From: Mucilaginibacter oryzae
Lineage (GTDB): Bacteria > Bacteroidota > Bacteroidia > Sphingobacteriales > Sphingobacteriaceae
Direction: 5' to 3'
Length of the DNA stretch: 64,000 bases
Assembly: GCF_003148845.1 (NCBI RefSeq)
Contig: NZ_QGHA01000016.1
Location: 22,794 to 86,793 of the forward strand
Positions 8,663-17,371 of the stretch are shown here, piece by piece; the stretch's first letter is position 1; each line of letters begins with the position of its first letter. The notes beneath the pieces were generated by a model. It saw only the letters and a program-made list of their open reading frames with translations. It was not told where the DNA came from and did no database searches. The position numbers and the translations under genes were made by a program.

Positions 8663-8670
8663 TAGATTTG
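8663..8670 (+). promoter_or_regulatory. -7 box of pdhA
   Basis: TAGATTTG fits the Bacteroidota -7 consensus and would give a leader of about 26 bases before the ATG at 8700. No clear -33 TTTG lies at the usual distance. Confidence 0.45.
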
Positions 8671-8699
8671 CGCTTTACTCCAAAAAGGTTGTTTAATAC

Positions 8700-9695
8700 A
8701 TGAGTTCAATCGAAATAACTAAGGACACCTACCTGATGTGGTACGAACAGATGCTGTTGATGCGCAGGTTCGAAGAAAAAACAGGGCAATTATACGGACA
8801 GCAAAAAATAAGGGGCTTTTGCCACTTGTACATTGGGCAGGAGGCTGTTTTGGCCGGAGCCATGTCTGTAATTAAACCTGAAGACAGTTTAATTACCGCC
8901 TACCGCGACCATGCACACGCGCTTGCCAAAGGCGTTACGCCAAAAGCTATTATGGCCGAGATGTATGGTAAAGTAACCGGTTGCTCAAAAGGCAAAGGCG
9001 GTTCCATGCACATGTTTGATAAAGAAAAGAATTTTTACGGCGGTCACGGTATTGTGGGTGGCCAGGTGCCACTGGGTGCCGGTATCGCCTTTGCCGAAAA
9101 ATATAAAGGCACCGAGTTTGTAAACATCGCTTACATGGGTGATGGCGCCGTACGCCAGGGCGCGCTTACCGAAACCTTTAACATGGCTGCGCTTTGGAAA
9201 TTGCCGGTAATATTTGTTTGCGAAAACAATGGTTACGCCATGGGTACTTCGGTTGAGCGTACTACAGCCCAAACTGATATTTATAAATTAGGTTTGCCTT
9301 ACGGTATTCCTTCTTCGCCGGTTGATGGTATGGACCCGGCAGCTGTTCACGTAGCGATGGACGAAGCCGTTCAGCGTGCACGTGCAGGCGAAGGCCCAAC
9401 CTTCCTGGAAATGCGTACTTACCGCTACAAAGGCCACTCGATGTCCGATCCGCAAAAGTACCGCACCAAAGAAGAGCTGGAAAGCTACAAAGCAAAAGAC
9501 CCGATAGAGGCTACAAAACAAACCATCCTTACCGAAAAATATGCTGATGAAGCATGGTTTGACGAAATGGACGCTAAGATTAAAGCTATAGTTGATGAAG
9601 CGGTGCAATTTGCCGAAGAATCACCATGGCCGGATGCTTCTGAATTGTATACCGACGTATATGTTCAGGAAGATTATCCTTATATCAGGGATTAA
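8700..9695 (+). CDS. pdhA: Pyruvate dehydrogenase E1 component, alpha subunit
   Basis: The E1 alpha subunit binds thiamine diphosphate and, with E1 beta, decarboxylates pyruvate for transfer to the E2 lipoyl arm. The 331-residue sequence shows the thiamine diphosphate/Mg motif from GDG (147-149) to ENN (175-177). The phosphorylation-loop-like YRYKGHSMSDP follows, and full heterotetrameric E1-alpha length. E2 (pdhC) is 130 bases downstream. No E1 beta gene is in the window, so it must be encoded elsewhere. Confidence 0.95.
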   Translation: MSSIEITKDTYLMWYEQMLLMRRFEEKTGQLYGQQKIRGFCHLYIGQEAVLAGAMSVIKPEDSLITAYRDHAHALAKGVTPKAIMAEMYGKVTGCSKGKGGSMHMFDKEKNFYGGHGIVGGQVPLGAGIAFAEKYKGTEFVNIAYMGDGAVRQGALTETFNMAALWKLPVIFVCENNGYAMGTSVERTTAQTDIYKLGLPYGIPSSPVDGMDPAAVHVAMDEAVQRARAGEGPTFLEMRTYRYKGHSMSDPQKYRTKEELESYKAKDPIEATKQTILTEKYADEAWFDEMDAKIKAIVDEAVQFAEESPWPDASELYTDVYVQEDYPYIRD

Positions 9696-9696
9696 G

Positions 9697-9786
9697 TTTT
9701 AAGTCGAAAGTTTTAAGTCTGGAGTCTTAAGTCGGAAGTTATTAGTCAAAAAACTTCCGGACTGCAGAGATCGGACTTTCGGACTA
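9697..9786. repeat. Word-type inverted repeat (AAGTCGGAAGT) between pdhA and pdhC
   Basis: Left-arm words AAGTCGAAAGT, AAGTCTGGAGT and AAGTCGGAAGT (9701-9739) are answered in the right arm (9751-9785) by ACTTCCGGACT and ACTTTCGGACT. The arms pair in register to give a long imperfect hairpin. It fills the gap between two genes of one complex and may tune relative expression of E1 alpha and E2. Confidence 0.65.
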
Positions 9787-9825
9787 CAAAGAAGTACTAA
9801 AAAATTAAACACATATAAATAGTAT

Positions 9826-11481
9826 ATGGCCGAAGTAGTAAAAATGCCTAAGATGAGCGATACCATGACCGAAGGGGTATTGGCTAAATGGCATAAAAAA
9901 GTTGGCGATAAGGTAAAATCAGGCGATGTATTAGCCGAGATTGAAACCGATAAAGCTACCATGGATTTTGAATCGTACCAGGACGGAACCCTGCTGTATA
10001 TCGGTATACAGGAAGGCGGCGCTGCCCCGGTTGATGCCGTTATTGCCATTTTAGGTAAAGAGGGCGAAGATTACAAATCATTACTTGACCAGGCTGGAAG
10101 CGCCCCTGCTGCAGAACCGGCTAAAGAAGCTGCCCCGGTAGCTGATAAAGCGCCTGCCGCTGCTCCTGCACCGTCCGCCCCTAAGGTTGACCTTTCGAGC
10201 ATTCCGGCTACGGTGATCCGCATGCCGTTGCTTAGCGATACCATGACCGAAGGCACCATTGAAAAATGGAACTTTAAAGTTGGTGATAAAGTAAAAGCTG
10301 ATGATTCATTAGCTGATGTGGCAACCGATAAGGCTACCATGGAAGTTGTGGGTTACGAAGCTGGCACTTTATTATATATAGGCGTAAAAGAAGGCGAAGC
10401 CGCTAAAGTAAACGATATTATTGCTATAGTAGGTAAAGAAGGTACCGACATAACTCCATTATTACAGGATGGTGGTTCGGCCCCAGCCGCTGAAGCTGCC
10501 GCACCCGCTGCTGAAACCAAATCATCAGATGCTGCTCCTGCTGCTGCAACTGCAACTTCCTCTGAAGATGACAGCCGCGTGAAAGCCTCTCCATTAGCAC
10601 GTAAAATTGCTAAAGATAAAGGCATCAACCTTAATGATGTAAAAGGCAGCGCCGAAGGCGGCCGGATTATCAAAAAGGATGTTGAGGAATATACGCCATC
10701 CGCTAAAGCCGCCGCACCAGCTGCCGAAGCCGCGCCTGCCGCTGCTCCGTCTGCCGCACCAGCAAAAGCGCCTATCGTATTGCCAACCTTTACAGGCGAA
10801 GAGAAATTTAGCGAAAGGCCGGTTACCCAAATGCGTAAAGCGATCAGCCGCCGCTTAAGCGAAAGCTTGTTCACTGCTCCGCATTTCTATGTAACCATGA
10901 GCATTGATATGGACCAGGCTATCACCGCCCGTAACCGTATGAATGAAGTTGCCCCGGTTAAAATTTCATTTAACGATTTTGTAGTTAAGGCTTGTGCTGT
11001 TGCATTACGCCAGCACCCGGCTATCAACTCATCGTTCCTTGGCGATAAGATCCGCACTAACGAGCACGTTCACGTTGGTGTAGCTGTTGCCGTTGATGAA
11101 GGTTTGTTAGTACCGGTTATTAAATTTGCCGATGGTAAATCATTAAGCCACATCTCGGTTGAAGTGAAAGAGTTTGCCGGCAAAGCAAAATCTAAAAAAT
11201 TACAACCAGCCGAAATGGAAGGTTCAACCTTCACCATTTCAAATTTAGGTATGTTTGGCGTTGACGAGTTTACTGCCATCATTAACACACCAAATGCTTG
11301 TATCCTTGCAGTAAGCGGTATCCAGGCTGTTCCGGTTGTTAAAAATGGTGCTGTAGTACCCGGCAACATCATGAAGGTAACCCTGAGCGCCGACCACCGC
11401 GTGGTTGATGGTGCTACAGCTGCTGCCTTCCTGCAAACCTTAAAGCAACTGTTAGAAGAGCCGGTAAGGCTGTTGATATAA
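9826..11481 (+). CDS. pdhC: Dihydrolipoamide acetyltransferase (pyruvate dehydrogenase E2)
   Basis: Domain order over 551 residues: lipoyl domain 1 (about 2-80, lipoyl Lys43 in ETDKATM), Ala/Pro linker, lipoyl domain 2 (about 128-210, Lys169 in ATDKATM), linker, the peripheral subunit-binding domain (about 252-290, ASPLARKIAKDKG), a third Ala/Pro linker, and the acetyltransferase domain (about 320-551) with the active-site DHRVVDG (His524, Asp528). It transfers acetyl groups from lipoamide to CoA and forms the core of the complex. A terminator follows at 11523-11555. Confidence 0.96.
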   Translation: MAEVVKMPKMSDTMTEGVLAKWHKKVGDKVKSGDVLAEIETDKATMDFESYQDGTLLYIGIQEGGAAPVDAVIAILGKEGEDYKSLLDQAGSAPAAEPAKEAAPVADKAPAAAPAPSAPKVDLSSIPATVIRMPLLSDTMTEGTIEKWNFKVGDKVKADDSLADVATDKATMEVVGYEAGTLLYIGVKEGEAAKVNDIIAIVGKEGTDITPLLQDGGSAPAAEAAAPAAETKSSDAAPAAATATSSEDDSRVKASPLARKIAKDKGINLNDVKGSAEGGRIIKKDVEEYTPSAKAAAPAAEAAPAAAPSAAPAKAPIVLPTFTGEEKFSERPVTQMRKAISRRLSESLFTAPHFYVTMSIDMDQAITARNRMNEVAPVKISFNDFVVKACAVALRQHPAINSSFLGDKIRTNEHVHVGVAVAVDEGLLVPVIKFADGKSLSHISVEVKEFAGKAKSKKLQPAEMEGSTFTISNLGMFGVDEFTAIINTPNACILAVSGIQAVPVVKNGAVVPGNIMKVTLSADHRVVDGATAAAFLQTLKQLLEEPVRLLI

Positions 11482-11488
11482 TTTATTG

Positions 11489-11523
11489 ATTTCGGATATC
11501 GGATTTTCGATTTCGGATTTCGA
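11489..11523. repeat. Single-arm word repeat (TTTCGGAT) after pdhC
   Basis: GATTTCGGATATCGGATTTT and further TTTCGGATTTCG words occupy 11488-11522. The same vocabulary recurs at 14620-14650 and, inverted, at 15666-15697. Here only one arm is present and it abuts the pdhC terminator. Confidence 0.5.
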
Positions 11524-11555
11524 AAAGCGATGGGTTTAGGCTCATCGCTTTTTTT
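11523..11555 (+). terminator. Intrinsic terminator of pdhC
   Basis: AAAAGCGATG at 11523-11532 pairs perfectly with CATCGCTTTT at 11543-11552 around a ten-base loop, and the T run continues to 11555. Confidence 0.85.
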
Positions 11556-11556
11556 G

Positions 11557-11693
11557 TTACTTAAGTAAAAGACTTAAGTAATTTTACACTATGGGTTACT
11601 TTAGCTGGCGCACGTGTGCCGCGTGTGCCTTTTAGGCTGTGTAAGATATTGTTGAGCATACGGAGGACAAGCGACACGCGTGTACCAGCGAAA
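11557..11693. repeat. Two inverted repeats in the pdhC / coiled-coil gene gap
   Basis: TTACTTAAGT at 11557-11566 and ACTTAAGTAA at 11572-11581 form a perfect ten-base stem with a five-base loop. After it, CTTTAGCTGGCGCACGTGTG (from 11599) is imperfectly mirrored at 11670-11693, whose reverse complement begins CTTTCGCTGGTACACGCGTG. The region has no credible gene. The second repeat looks like a dispersed element rather than a terminator. Confidence 0.5.
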
Positions 11694-11730
11694 GGGCAAT
11701 GATCAACACCATCAGCAAAAAAAGTAAAAT

Positions 11731-11765
11731 AAAAAACTCCCGGCGCATAGTCTGCCGGGAGTTTT
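11731..11765 (-). terminator. Intrinsic terminator of the coiled-coil protein gene
   Basis: AAAACTCCCGGC at 11733-11744 pairs perfectly with GCCGGGAGTTTT at 11754-11765. On the minus strand the stem runs into a T-rich tail. It lies 36 bases after the stop of the 11802-12716 gene. Confidence 0.85.
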
Positions 11766-11801
11766 GTTGCACAGCTTTCTTCAAAGCTGCCTGTGCTATT
11801 T

Positions 11802-12716
11802 TTATTTAAGCGTTATGCTTGTTTTCCCCATGGTACCGCCGTCGGCGTATAACATAATGGTATAAGTACCTTTCTGGAATGGCAGGGCGGGGTTGATCCA
11901 GTCGATGGTATATTGCGCACCGTCGTCTTTAAAATCAATAGAAGTTTTATAGGTATACTGTAAGTCCTGGCCATCGGCGCTGAAGGTGCCCGAATCAGGA
12001 GCGGTGATCAGGTTGCCTGTAGGATCGATCACCCGTACATAAATATCATGCATGGCTTTGTTAGCCAGTGTGTTACTTGCAACGGTAAAGTTTATTTTTA
12101 GTTTTTTTGCAGGATTGGCCCGGGTAACGTCAACCTCTTTGCCGCTGCCCTTTATTTTGTAGGCAACCACATCAGACGTTGCCAGCTTGAGCGCCTGGGC
12201 TACTTTAACCTTGGCCCCCAGATCTTCGTTTTGTTTGGATAGCGTATCAACCTTTTTTGATACCGTGGCCAGGCTGGTTTTCAATGTATCGCGCTCGGTG
12301 GCCAGGGATGTGTTTTGCTTTTTAAGCTCTTCAATCTGCGCAGTGTAATTGGTAACGAAATAACGCAGCTGTTTAACGTCTTCCTGCACTTTAGCCAGCT
12401 CCCGGGCGGTAAGCTTGCCCTTAGCCAGTTTAGCTCTGAGTACTTTAATGGTTGATTTTAATGAATCGTTTTTAGCGGTAAGTTCGGCGGTCATTTTGGC
12501 TTTACCGGCGGTAACCTGCTCCACCTGCGATTCGAGGCTGTCCAGTTCGGTTTGCAACCGTGTTTGCTCATCATGCTGGTAAACTATCTTCTTATCCGAG
12601 TTGTTTTTTTGCAGGTACAGGTAAACATCGGTTCCTAACAAAGCAAGTACAACCACAATTAAGAAATAAATAACATTCGAATTTTTTTTAGGTTCTTGCC
12701 CAGACTGGTTTTCCAT
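11802..12716 (-). CDS. Membrane-anchored coiled-coil protein, unknown function
   Basis: This 304-residue protein has a polar N-terminus and one membrane helix (about residues 15-34). A long heptad-rich coiled coil follows (about 40-170) with many Lys, Glu, Leu and Thr. A C-terminal domain (about 180-304), predicted beta-rich, includes a conserved-looking DWINPALPFQKGTYTIMLYADG. The layout suggests an inner-membrane protein with a periplasmic stalk and a globular head. I recognise no named family. It is divergent from the GHL10 gene across a 335-base gap. Confidence 0.75.
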   Translation of the reverse strand: MENQSGQEPKKNSNVIYFLIVVVLALLGTDVYLYLQKNNSDKKIVYQHDEQTRLQTELDSLESQVEQVTAGKAKMTAELTAKNDSLKSTIKVLRAKLAKGKLTARELAKVQEDVKQLRYFVTNYTAQIEELKKQNTSLATERDTLKTSLATVSKKVDTLSKQNEDLGAKVKVAQALKLATSDVVAYKIKGSGKEVDVTRANPAKKLKINFTVASNTLANKAMHDIYVRVIDPTGNLITAPDSGTFSADGQDLQYTYKTSIDFKDDGAQYTIDWINPALPFQKGTYTIMLYADGGTMGKTSITLK

Positions 12717-13018
12717 AGCAATTAGTATTTAGTTTTAGCATAGTAAGCCGTGTTATAACAACGGTTTTACTATTGTGTTTAAAAAATTAGGTTACATCAA
12801 CTTTTAAATGATATAACCGGTTTTCCTGCAGGTTTATACAGGCTGTTTTATTTCAGGCATTTAAACGTATTGAACGTTAAAACACTAAAAATATGATTTT
12901 TAATAAATTTTACTGCGTAATTGTGTAGGCGTAAAGCTAAAATAAATACAATATGTTTAAAACACAATAAGGCTTCGTTTTTTATACTTCACAATAAAGC
13001 CGCTACGTTATGAGTTTA

Positions 13019-13026
13019 TATCTTTG
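13019..13026 (+). promoter_or_regulatory. -7 box of the GHL10 gene
   Basis: TATCTTTG followed by C is a textbook Bacteroidota -7 element, 25 bases before the ATG at 13052. The rest of the divergent gap 12717-13018 is AT-rich and shows nothing else I can support. Confidence 0.6.
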
Positions 13027-13051
13027 CAGCTTTCACCATTAAATCTATTTA

Positions 13052-14614
13052 ATGCATATATTTCAACGTCTTATACCCCTTGTTATTATCTTGTTGGCAG
13101 GCCTGGGCGTCAACGCGCAACCCGCCGAACTTGTACCCGCCCCGGTTGATGTAAAAATGCAGCCCAAGCGCGAATTCAGGGGGGTATGGATAGCAACGGT
13201 GGTTAATATTGACTGGCCTACCAATTCCAGATCGCCATCTGATAAGCAGAAACAGGAACTGATCAATATCCTCAACTCGCACCAGGAAACGGGCATTAAC
13301 GCCGTGATGTTGCAGGTTAGGCCTGCCGCCGATGCTTTTTATGCTAAAAGCCGCGAGCCATGGTCAAAATATTTAACCGGCAGGCAGGGGCAGGCACCAA
13401 GCCCGGCTTATGACCCGCTGGAATTTGCCATTACCGAAGCCCACAAACGCGGTATGGAGCTGCACGCCTGGTTTAACCCTTACCGCGCCACCTTTGATGG
13501 TAACTTTGCCGCGTTAAGTCCGCAGCATATCACTAAAATTAAGCCTGAGTGGTTTTTTACGTACGGGGGCATCAAAACTTTTAACCCCGGCCTGCCCGAA
13601 GTGCGCGACTATATTGTGCAGGTGATACTGGACGTGGTTGATAATTACGATATAGACGGCGTACACATGGACGATTATTTTTACCCGTACCCTATCGCCG
13701 GGCAAAAAATAAACGATGAAGAGACATTTAAGCAGTATGGCCAGGGTTATGATAATATTAAAGACTGGCGCCGCCATAACGTAGACCTGCTAATCCATAT
13801 GATTGCCGACAGCGTTCACGCGCATGATCCTAACATTAAATTCGGCATCAGCCCTTTCGGTATCTGGGCCAATAAAGCTCAAAATGAAGAGGGTTCAGAA
13901 ACAAACGGCGGTTCTTCATATTATGAAAACTACGCCGATACCCGCAAATGGGTACAGGAAGGCTGGATAGATTATATTAACCCCCAGCTTTACTGGCAAA
14001 TAGGCAACCGCGCCGCCGATTTTCAAAAACTGCTAAGCTGGTGGAGCGATAATACGTTTGGCAGGCACTTATACATAGGACAGGCGGCATACCGTATTAA
14101 CGAGCGCAAAGTGCTCGCCTTCAGAAACCCATCGCAACTGCCGCAACAAATCCAGCTGATCCGCGATAACCCGAGGGTGCAGGGCAGCGTATATTTCAGC
14201 TCAAGCTCGCTTACCAATAACCCGTTGGGTTTTACCGATTCTCTGCGCGATAATTATTACCGGTACCCGGCCCTGCCGCCGGTAATGCTCTGGCGCGATT
14301 CGATACCACCCAATGCGCCGCAACAGGTTACTGCAAAGGCCCTCGGAAAAACAGTATCATTAAAATGGCTTACCCCCGCACCCGCCAAAGACGAAGAACC
14401 CGTTTACGGCTACGTGATTTACAGGTTTGATGATGGTGAAAAGATCAATATCGACAACCCTAAAAATATTTTAAAAATTAAGTACGATACTGCTTTAAAC
14501 TACGATGACAACACGGTGATAAAGGGCAAAACTTATTTTTATGTGATCACCGCGCTGGATAGGATGAAAAACGAAAGCGAGCGGTCGCCCACTATAGCGG
14601 TTACGGTACCGTAA
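13052..14614 (+). CDS. Secreted GHL10-type glycoside hydrolase with C-terminal Fn3-like domain
   Basis: This 520-residue protein has a signal peptide (ending GVNAQ). The core (about residues 38-380) matches the 'glycosyl hydrolase-like 10' / DUF187 family: REFRGVWIATV, LQVRPAADAFY, HAWFNPYR, DGVHMDDYFYPYP and FGISPFGIW. A C-terminal segment (about 405-520) looks like a fibronectin type III domain. Relatives have been linked to peptidoglycan or other glycan cleavage, but the substrate is not settled. It is probably a periplasmic or surface enzyme. It converges on the 14710-15519 gene. Confidence 0.85.
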   Translation: MHIFQRLIPLVIILLAGLGVNAQPAELVPAPVDVKMQPKREFRGVWIATVVNIDWPTNSRSPSDKQKQELINILNSHQETGINAVMLQVRPAADAFYAKSREPWSKYLTGRQGQAPSPAYDPLEFAITEAHKRGMELHAWFNPYRATFDGNFAALSPQHITKIKPEWFFTYGGIKTFNPGLPEVRDYIVQVILDVVDNYDIDGVHMDDYFYPYPIAGQKINDEETFKQYGQGYDNIKDWRRHNVDLLIHMIADSVHAHDPNIKFGISPFGIWANKAQNEEGSETNGGSSYYENYADTRKWVQEGWIDYINPQLYWQIGNRAADFQKLLSWWSDNTFGRHLYIGQAAYRINERKVLAFRNPSQLPQQIQLIRDNPRVQGSVYFSSSSLTNNPLGFTDSLRDNYYRYPALPPVMLWRDSIPPNAPQQVTAKALGKTVSLKWLTPAPAKDEEPVYGYVIYRFDDGEKINIDNPKNILKIKYDTALNYDDNTVIKGKTYFYVITALDRMKNESERSPTIAVTVP

Positions 14615-14619
14615 TTTAA

Positions 14620-14699
14620 TATCGGATTTCGGATGTTCGGTTTTGGATTTGAATGATACCGGTTTAGTTATTCAGCGATAGCAATCCGAATTTTTCAGA
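14620..14699. repeat. Word-type repeat (TTTCGGATGTTCG)
   Basis: ATCGGATTTCGGATGTTCGG begins at 14621 and the words run to 14650. A weak reverse arm (CAATCCGAATTTTTCAGAT) lies at 14682-14700. The left arm is about 27/30 identical to the reverse complement of 15666-15697, so copies of this arm flank the next gene in inverted orientation. Confidence 0.6.
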
Positions 14700-14709
14700 T
14701 CGATCAAAA

Positions 14710-15519
14710 TCAAGGCTTTGTCTGATCGGGCTTTTTAAATTGCACCGGTCCTTCGCCAAGCTTTATCGTGGTATCCTGCTGAATAAAAGTTGGGCTGTTG
14801 AGGCTTTCCAGCTCGTTTTTGTCTTTACTGTCTTTATAATAATTATACGCTTTCAGGGTGTGTTTAATAAGATCGTACTGTGTCCAGCCTTTAATGTCTT
14901 GATAGGTTGGGGTGTAGTAGTTCATAAACTTGCGGGCCAGCGTATCTGTAGTTAAACCGGTATATTGCTTAACAAATGGGATGTTATAGCGCTTATTAAT
15001 TTCGGCCTGTTCCAATTCGCTTTTGGCATCGCGCGCGAAGCGGCGCGCACGGCTGGGTGTTTTGCCAAAAAGCTCGTAAATTCCCTGCAAGGGGTTTGAG
15101 AGCATGGATAATACCGGCGGCTTACCATTGTAATAACTACCCTGCTTTTTATACTCGTTCATAACCTCGTTCAGCTCCTGGCGTTTGGTTTGCCCCACAA
15201 TTTTAACTTCGTTTAGTTTAATAATGGGTTGCATTGCAACAGGCATATCGCTGTTATTAAGCACCACTACCTTTAGGGGCGTATATTCTTCTTTAGTAAA
15301 AAGCAGGGTATCTCCTATGCGGGTTTTAATGGTAAACCAGCCAACATCATCGCTCAGCATCATTACCTTGGTATTAAGGTCTTTAATCAGCACCTGGCCC
15401 ACCCTGTCGGGCGAACTTTTTTTGGAGATAATGCCCTTCAGGGTAAACTCCTGTGCAGCAGCGCTGATGGAAAAAAGGCATAGCATGCCAACTATATGCA
15501 GGTAAAAACGGGTGCGCAT
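14710..15519 (-). CDS. Secreted protein with carboxypeptidase-regulatory-like domain
   Basis: This 269-residue protein has a signal peptide (ending SAAAQ). Residues about 25-110 form a CarboxypepD_reg-like beta-sandwich (FTLKGIISKKSSP, GWFTIKTRIGDTLLFTKEEY), as found at the N-terminus of TonB-dependent receptors and in Bacteroidota surface proteins. The rest (110-269) is helical and charged and I do not recognise it. An upstream TTG at 15522 adds one residue; the ATG at 15519 is the better start. Function unknown. Confidence 0.75.
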   Translation of the reverse strand: MRTRFYLHIVGMLCLFSISAAAQEFTLKGIISKKSSPDRVGQVLIKDLNTKVMMLSDDVGWFTIKTRIGDTLLFTKEEYTPLKVVVLNNSDMPVAMQPIIKLNEVKIVGQTKRQELNEVMNEYKKQGSYYNGKPPVLSMLSNPLQGIYELFGKTPSRARRFARDAKSELEQAEINKRYNIPFVKQYTGLTTDTLARKFMNYYTPTYQDIKGWTQYDLIKHTLKAYNYYKDSKDKNELESLNSPTFIQQDTTIKLGEGPVQFKKPDQTKP

Positions 15520-15601
15520 CAATTATAATTGAACGTAAATATATAAACTGTATTTTATACTAAATGTGAAAAAGTGTTAAAGCGCGCGCTTGCGCGCCGG
15601 T

Positions 15602-15731
15602 GATTAGTGATTGGAGGTTAGAGATTAGTTTTTTTTAACAATCATCCCGAAAATTAAACTTTTTTAAATCCGAAATCGAACATCCGAAATCCGAAATCAA
15701 CCCAACCTCCAACCTCTAACTAACTAATCTC
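15602..15731. repeat. Composite word-type repeat upstream of yicC
   Basis: GATTAGTGATTGGAGGTTAG words at 15602-15630 are mirrored by AACCTCCAACCTCTAAC words at 15703-15730. Nested inside is a second vocabulary, ATCCGAAATCGAACATCCG and relatives (15666-15697), the inverse of the arm at 14621-14650. A GCGCGC-rich hairpin (15582-15598) adjoins. The gap carries no gene. Confidence 0.65.
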
Positions 15732-15740
15732 CAAAAATGC

Positions 15741-15748
15741 TATCTTTG
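15741..15748 (+). promoter_or_regulatory. -7 box abutting the yicC start (leaderless candidate)
   Basis: TATCTTTG lies three bases before the ATG at 15752. Transcription from such a box is expected to begin about four bases after its last G, at the ATG itself. The upstream in-frame ATG at 15737 would overlap this box and is rejected. Confidence 0.55.
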
Positions 15749-15751
15749 CAC

Positions 15752-16627
15752 ATGATAAAATCCATGACAGGGTATGGAATTGCCAATTTTGATACAGGCA
15801 ATACAAAATACACCGTAGAGGTTAAATCCCTGAACAGCAAATTTTTAGAATTATCGCTTCGTTTGCCGAAAATTTTCGCCGAAAAAGAGTTTCAGCTGCG
15901 TACTGATTGCAGCAAGCTGATTGAGCGGGGCAAGGTAAACCTATCCATCAATGTTGAACAGGTGGGCCAGGCAATTAAAGCTGCCGGTATCGATAAAGAG
16001 TTGTTAAAACACTATTATCAGCAGCTAAAAACCGTAAGCGAAGAGCTTGGCGAACCAACCGGTAACCTGTTGCAACTGGCTTTAGGTTTGCCCGAGGTAG
16101 TGAAATACGAAGAGGATACCATATCTGAAGACGAGTGGAAAGCTGTTGAGAAAACGTTTCAGCAGGCGTTGGCCGCTTTCCAGGATTTCAGGGCGCAGGA
16201 GGGCAATGTAATTGAGCAGGACCTGAAACAGCGCATCGGCACTATACTTAAAAATCTCGAACTGGTTGAGCTGGAAGATCCTAAACGTATCCCGCTGATC
16301 CGTGAACGGCTGGATACATTTTTAGCCGAAGCCACCAGCCGCGAAGCTATCGACCAAAACCGTTTTGAGCAGGAATTGATCTATTATATCGATAAACTTG
16401 ATATCACCGAGGAAAAGGTAAGGCTTAAGGCCCATTGCGAATATTTTATCGAAACTCTTAAAAACGCCGATGCCAACGGCAAAAAACTGGGCTTTATTTC
16501 GCAGGAGATCGGTCGCGAGATCAATACCCTGGGTTCAAAGGCCAATGATGCCAATATCCAGAAACTGGTTGTAGGTATGAAAGAAGAGCTTGAAAAAATT
16601 AAAGAACAACTTTTAAACGTATTGTAA
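15752..16627 (+). CDS. YicC-family endoribonuclease
   Basis: YicC proteins are conserved stress-associated endoribonucleases. The 291-residue product starts with the family hallmark MIKSMTGYG, followed by VEVKSLNSKFLEL. It ends with the DUF1732 region: HCEYFIETLKNADANGKKL, GFISQEIGREINTLGSKAND. The start was chosen because family members begin MI[RK]SMT. It is followed 75 bases later by gmk, a common gene order in bacteria, although the gap holds a word-type repeat. Confidence 0.93.
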   Translation: MIKSMTGYGIANFDTGNTKYTVEVKSLNSKFLELSLRLPKIFAEKEFQLRTDCSKLIERGKVNLSINVEQVGQAIKAAGIDKELLKHYYQQLKTVSEELGEPTGNLLQLALGLPEVVKYEEDTISEDEWKAVEKTFQQALAAFQDFRAQEGNVIEQDLKQRIGTILKNLELVELEDPKRIPLIRERLDTFLAEATSREAIDQNRFEQELIYYIDKLDITEEKVRLKAHCEYFIETLKNADANGKKLGFISQEIGREINTLGSKANDANIQKLVVGMKEELEKIKEQLLNVL

Positions 16628-16628
16628 A

Positions 16629-16706
16629 GTTCATAGTTGTTGGTTCATAGTTCATGGCACTCCATTTACTAAAAACCAACCATGAACCATGATCCATTAA
16701 CTATGA
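16629..16706. repeat. Word-type inverted repeat (TTCATAGTTCATGG) between yicC and gmk
   Basis: GTTCATAGTTGTTGGTTCAT and following words (16629-16657) face AACCAACCATGAACCATGAT and following words (16676-16705). The right arm contains an ATG at 16682 in frame with gmk, creating a spurious seven-residue extension. The same vocabulary recurs at 44009-44109. Confidence 0.65.
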
Positions 16707-17284
16707 GCCAAAACGGTAAACTCATTATATTCTCGGCTCCGTCGGGTGCCGGCAAAACCACTATAGTACATCACTTACTGGGCAAGATCCCAGCGCTCGA
16801 ATTTTCCATTTCGGCAACCACGCGTGAGCGCCGCGGCGATGAGGTGCACGAAAAAGACTATTACTTTATCAGCAAGGAAGAGTTTTTGCACCGTATTGCC
16901 AAAAAGCAGTTTGTTGAGTTTGAAGAGGTTTATACCGGGACTTTTTACGGAACCCTGCGTACAGAAATTGAGCGCATCTGGGCAAAGGGTAAAACCGTAA
17001 TTTTTGATATTGATGTTGAAGGCGGCTTGCACCTTAAGCGTAAATACGGCGCACAGGCGCTGGCTATATTTGTTCAGCCCCCATCGCTGGAGGTTTTAAT
17101 TGAAAGATTAACCGGCAGGGGTACAGACAGTGAAGAAAAGCTTAAGGAACGCTTTGCCAAAGCCGAAAAAGAGCTTGAATACGCTCCGCAGTTTGATATT
17201 ATCCTAAAGAATTACGATCTTGAAACGGCTTGCAGGGAAGCAGAGGAATTAGTGAGCGCGTTTATTGGCCCCCCGGCCCCCTGA
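16703..17284 (+). CDS. gmk: Guanylate kinase
   Basis: Guanylate kinase phosphorylates GMP to GDP with ATP. The P-loop is FSAPSGAGKTT, the GMP-binding region contains ISATTRERRGDE and DYYFISKEEF, and IFDIDVEGGLHLK is the second signature. Length (193 residues from 16703) is normal. I reject the ATG at 16682 because it lies in repeat words. The last codons (IGPPAP) are written by the G/C-rich repeat that starts at 17267, so the repeat has replaced the original gene end. Confidence 0.96.
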   Translation: MSQNGKLIIFSAPSGAGKTTIVHHLLGKIPALEFSISATTRERRGDEVHEKDYYFISKEEFLHRIAKKQFVEFEEVYTGTFYGTLRTEIERIWAKGKTVIFDIDVEGGLHLKRKYGAQALAIFVQPPSLEVLIERLTGRGTDSEEKLKERFAKAEKELEYAPQFDIILKNYDLETACREAEELVSAFIGPPAP

Positions 17285-17367
17285 AGGGGGAGTACGAAAA
17301 ACTCATTTTGTACATAGGGTCTTTTTTAATCTACTAACTTTTATTCCCCACTTAGGGGGTTAGGGGC
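17267..17367. repeat. CCCCCTGAAGGGGG-type repeat between gmk and nadD
   Basis: GGCCCCCCGGCCCCCTGAAG followed by GGGGGAG at 17267-17292 faces CCCCACTTAGGGGGTTAGGG at 17346-17365. It overlaps the end of gmk by 18 bases and stops just before the nadD ATG at 17372. It belongs to the same general class as the element at 36131-36236. Confidence 0.6.
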
Positions 17368-17371
17368 AAAT

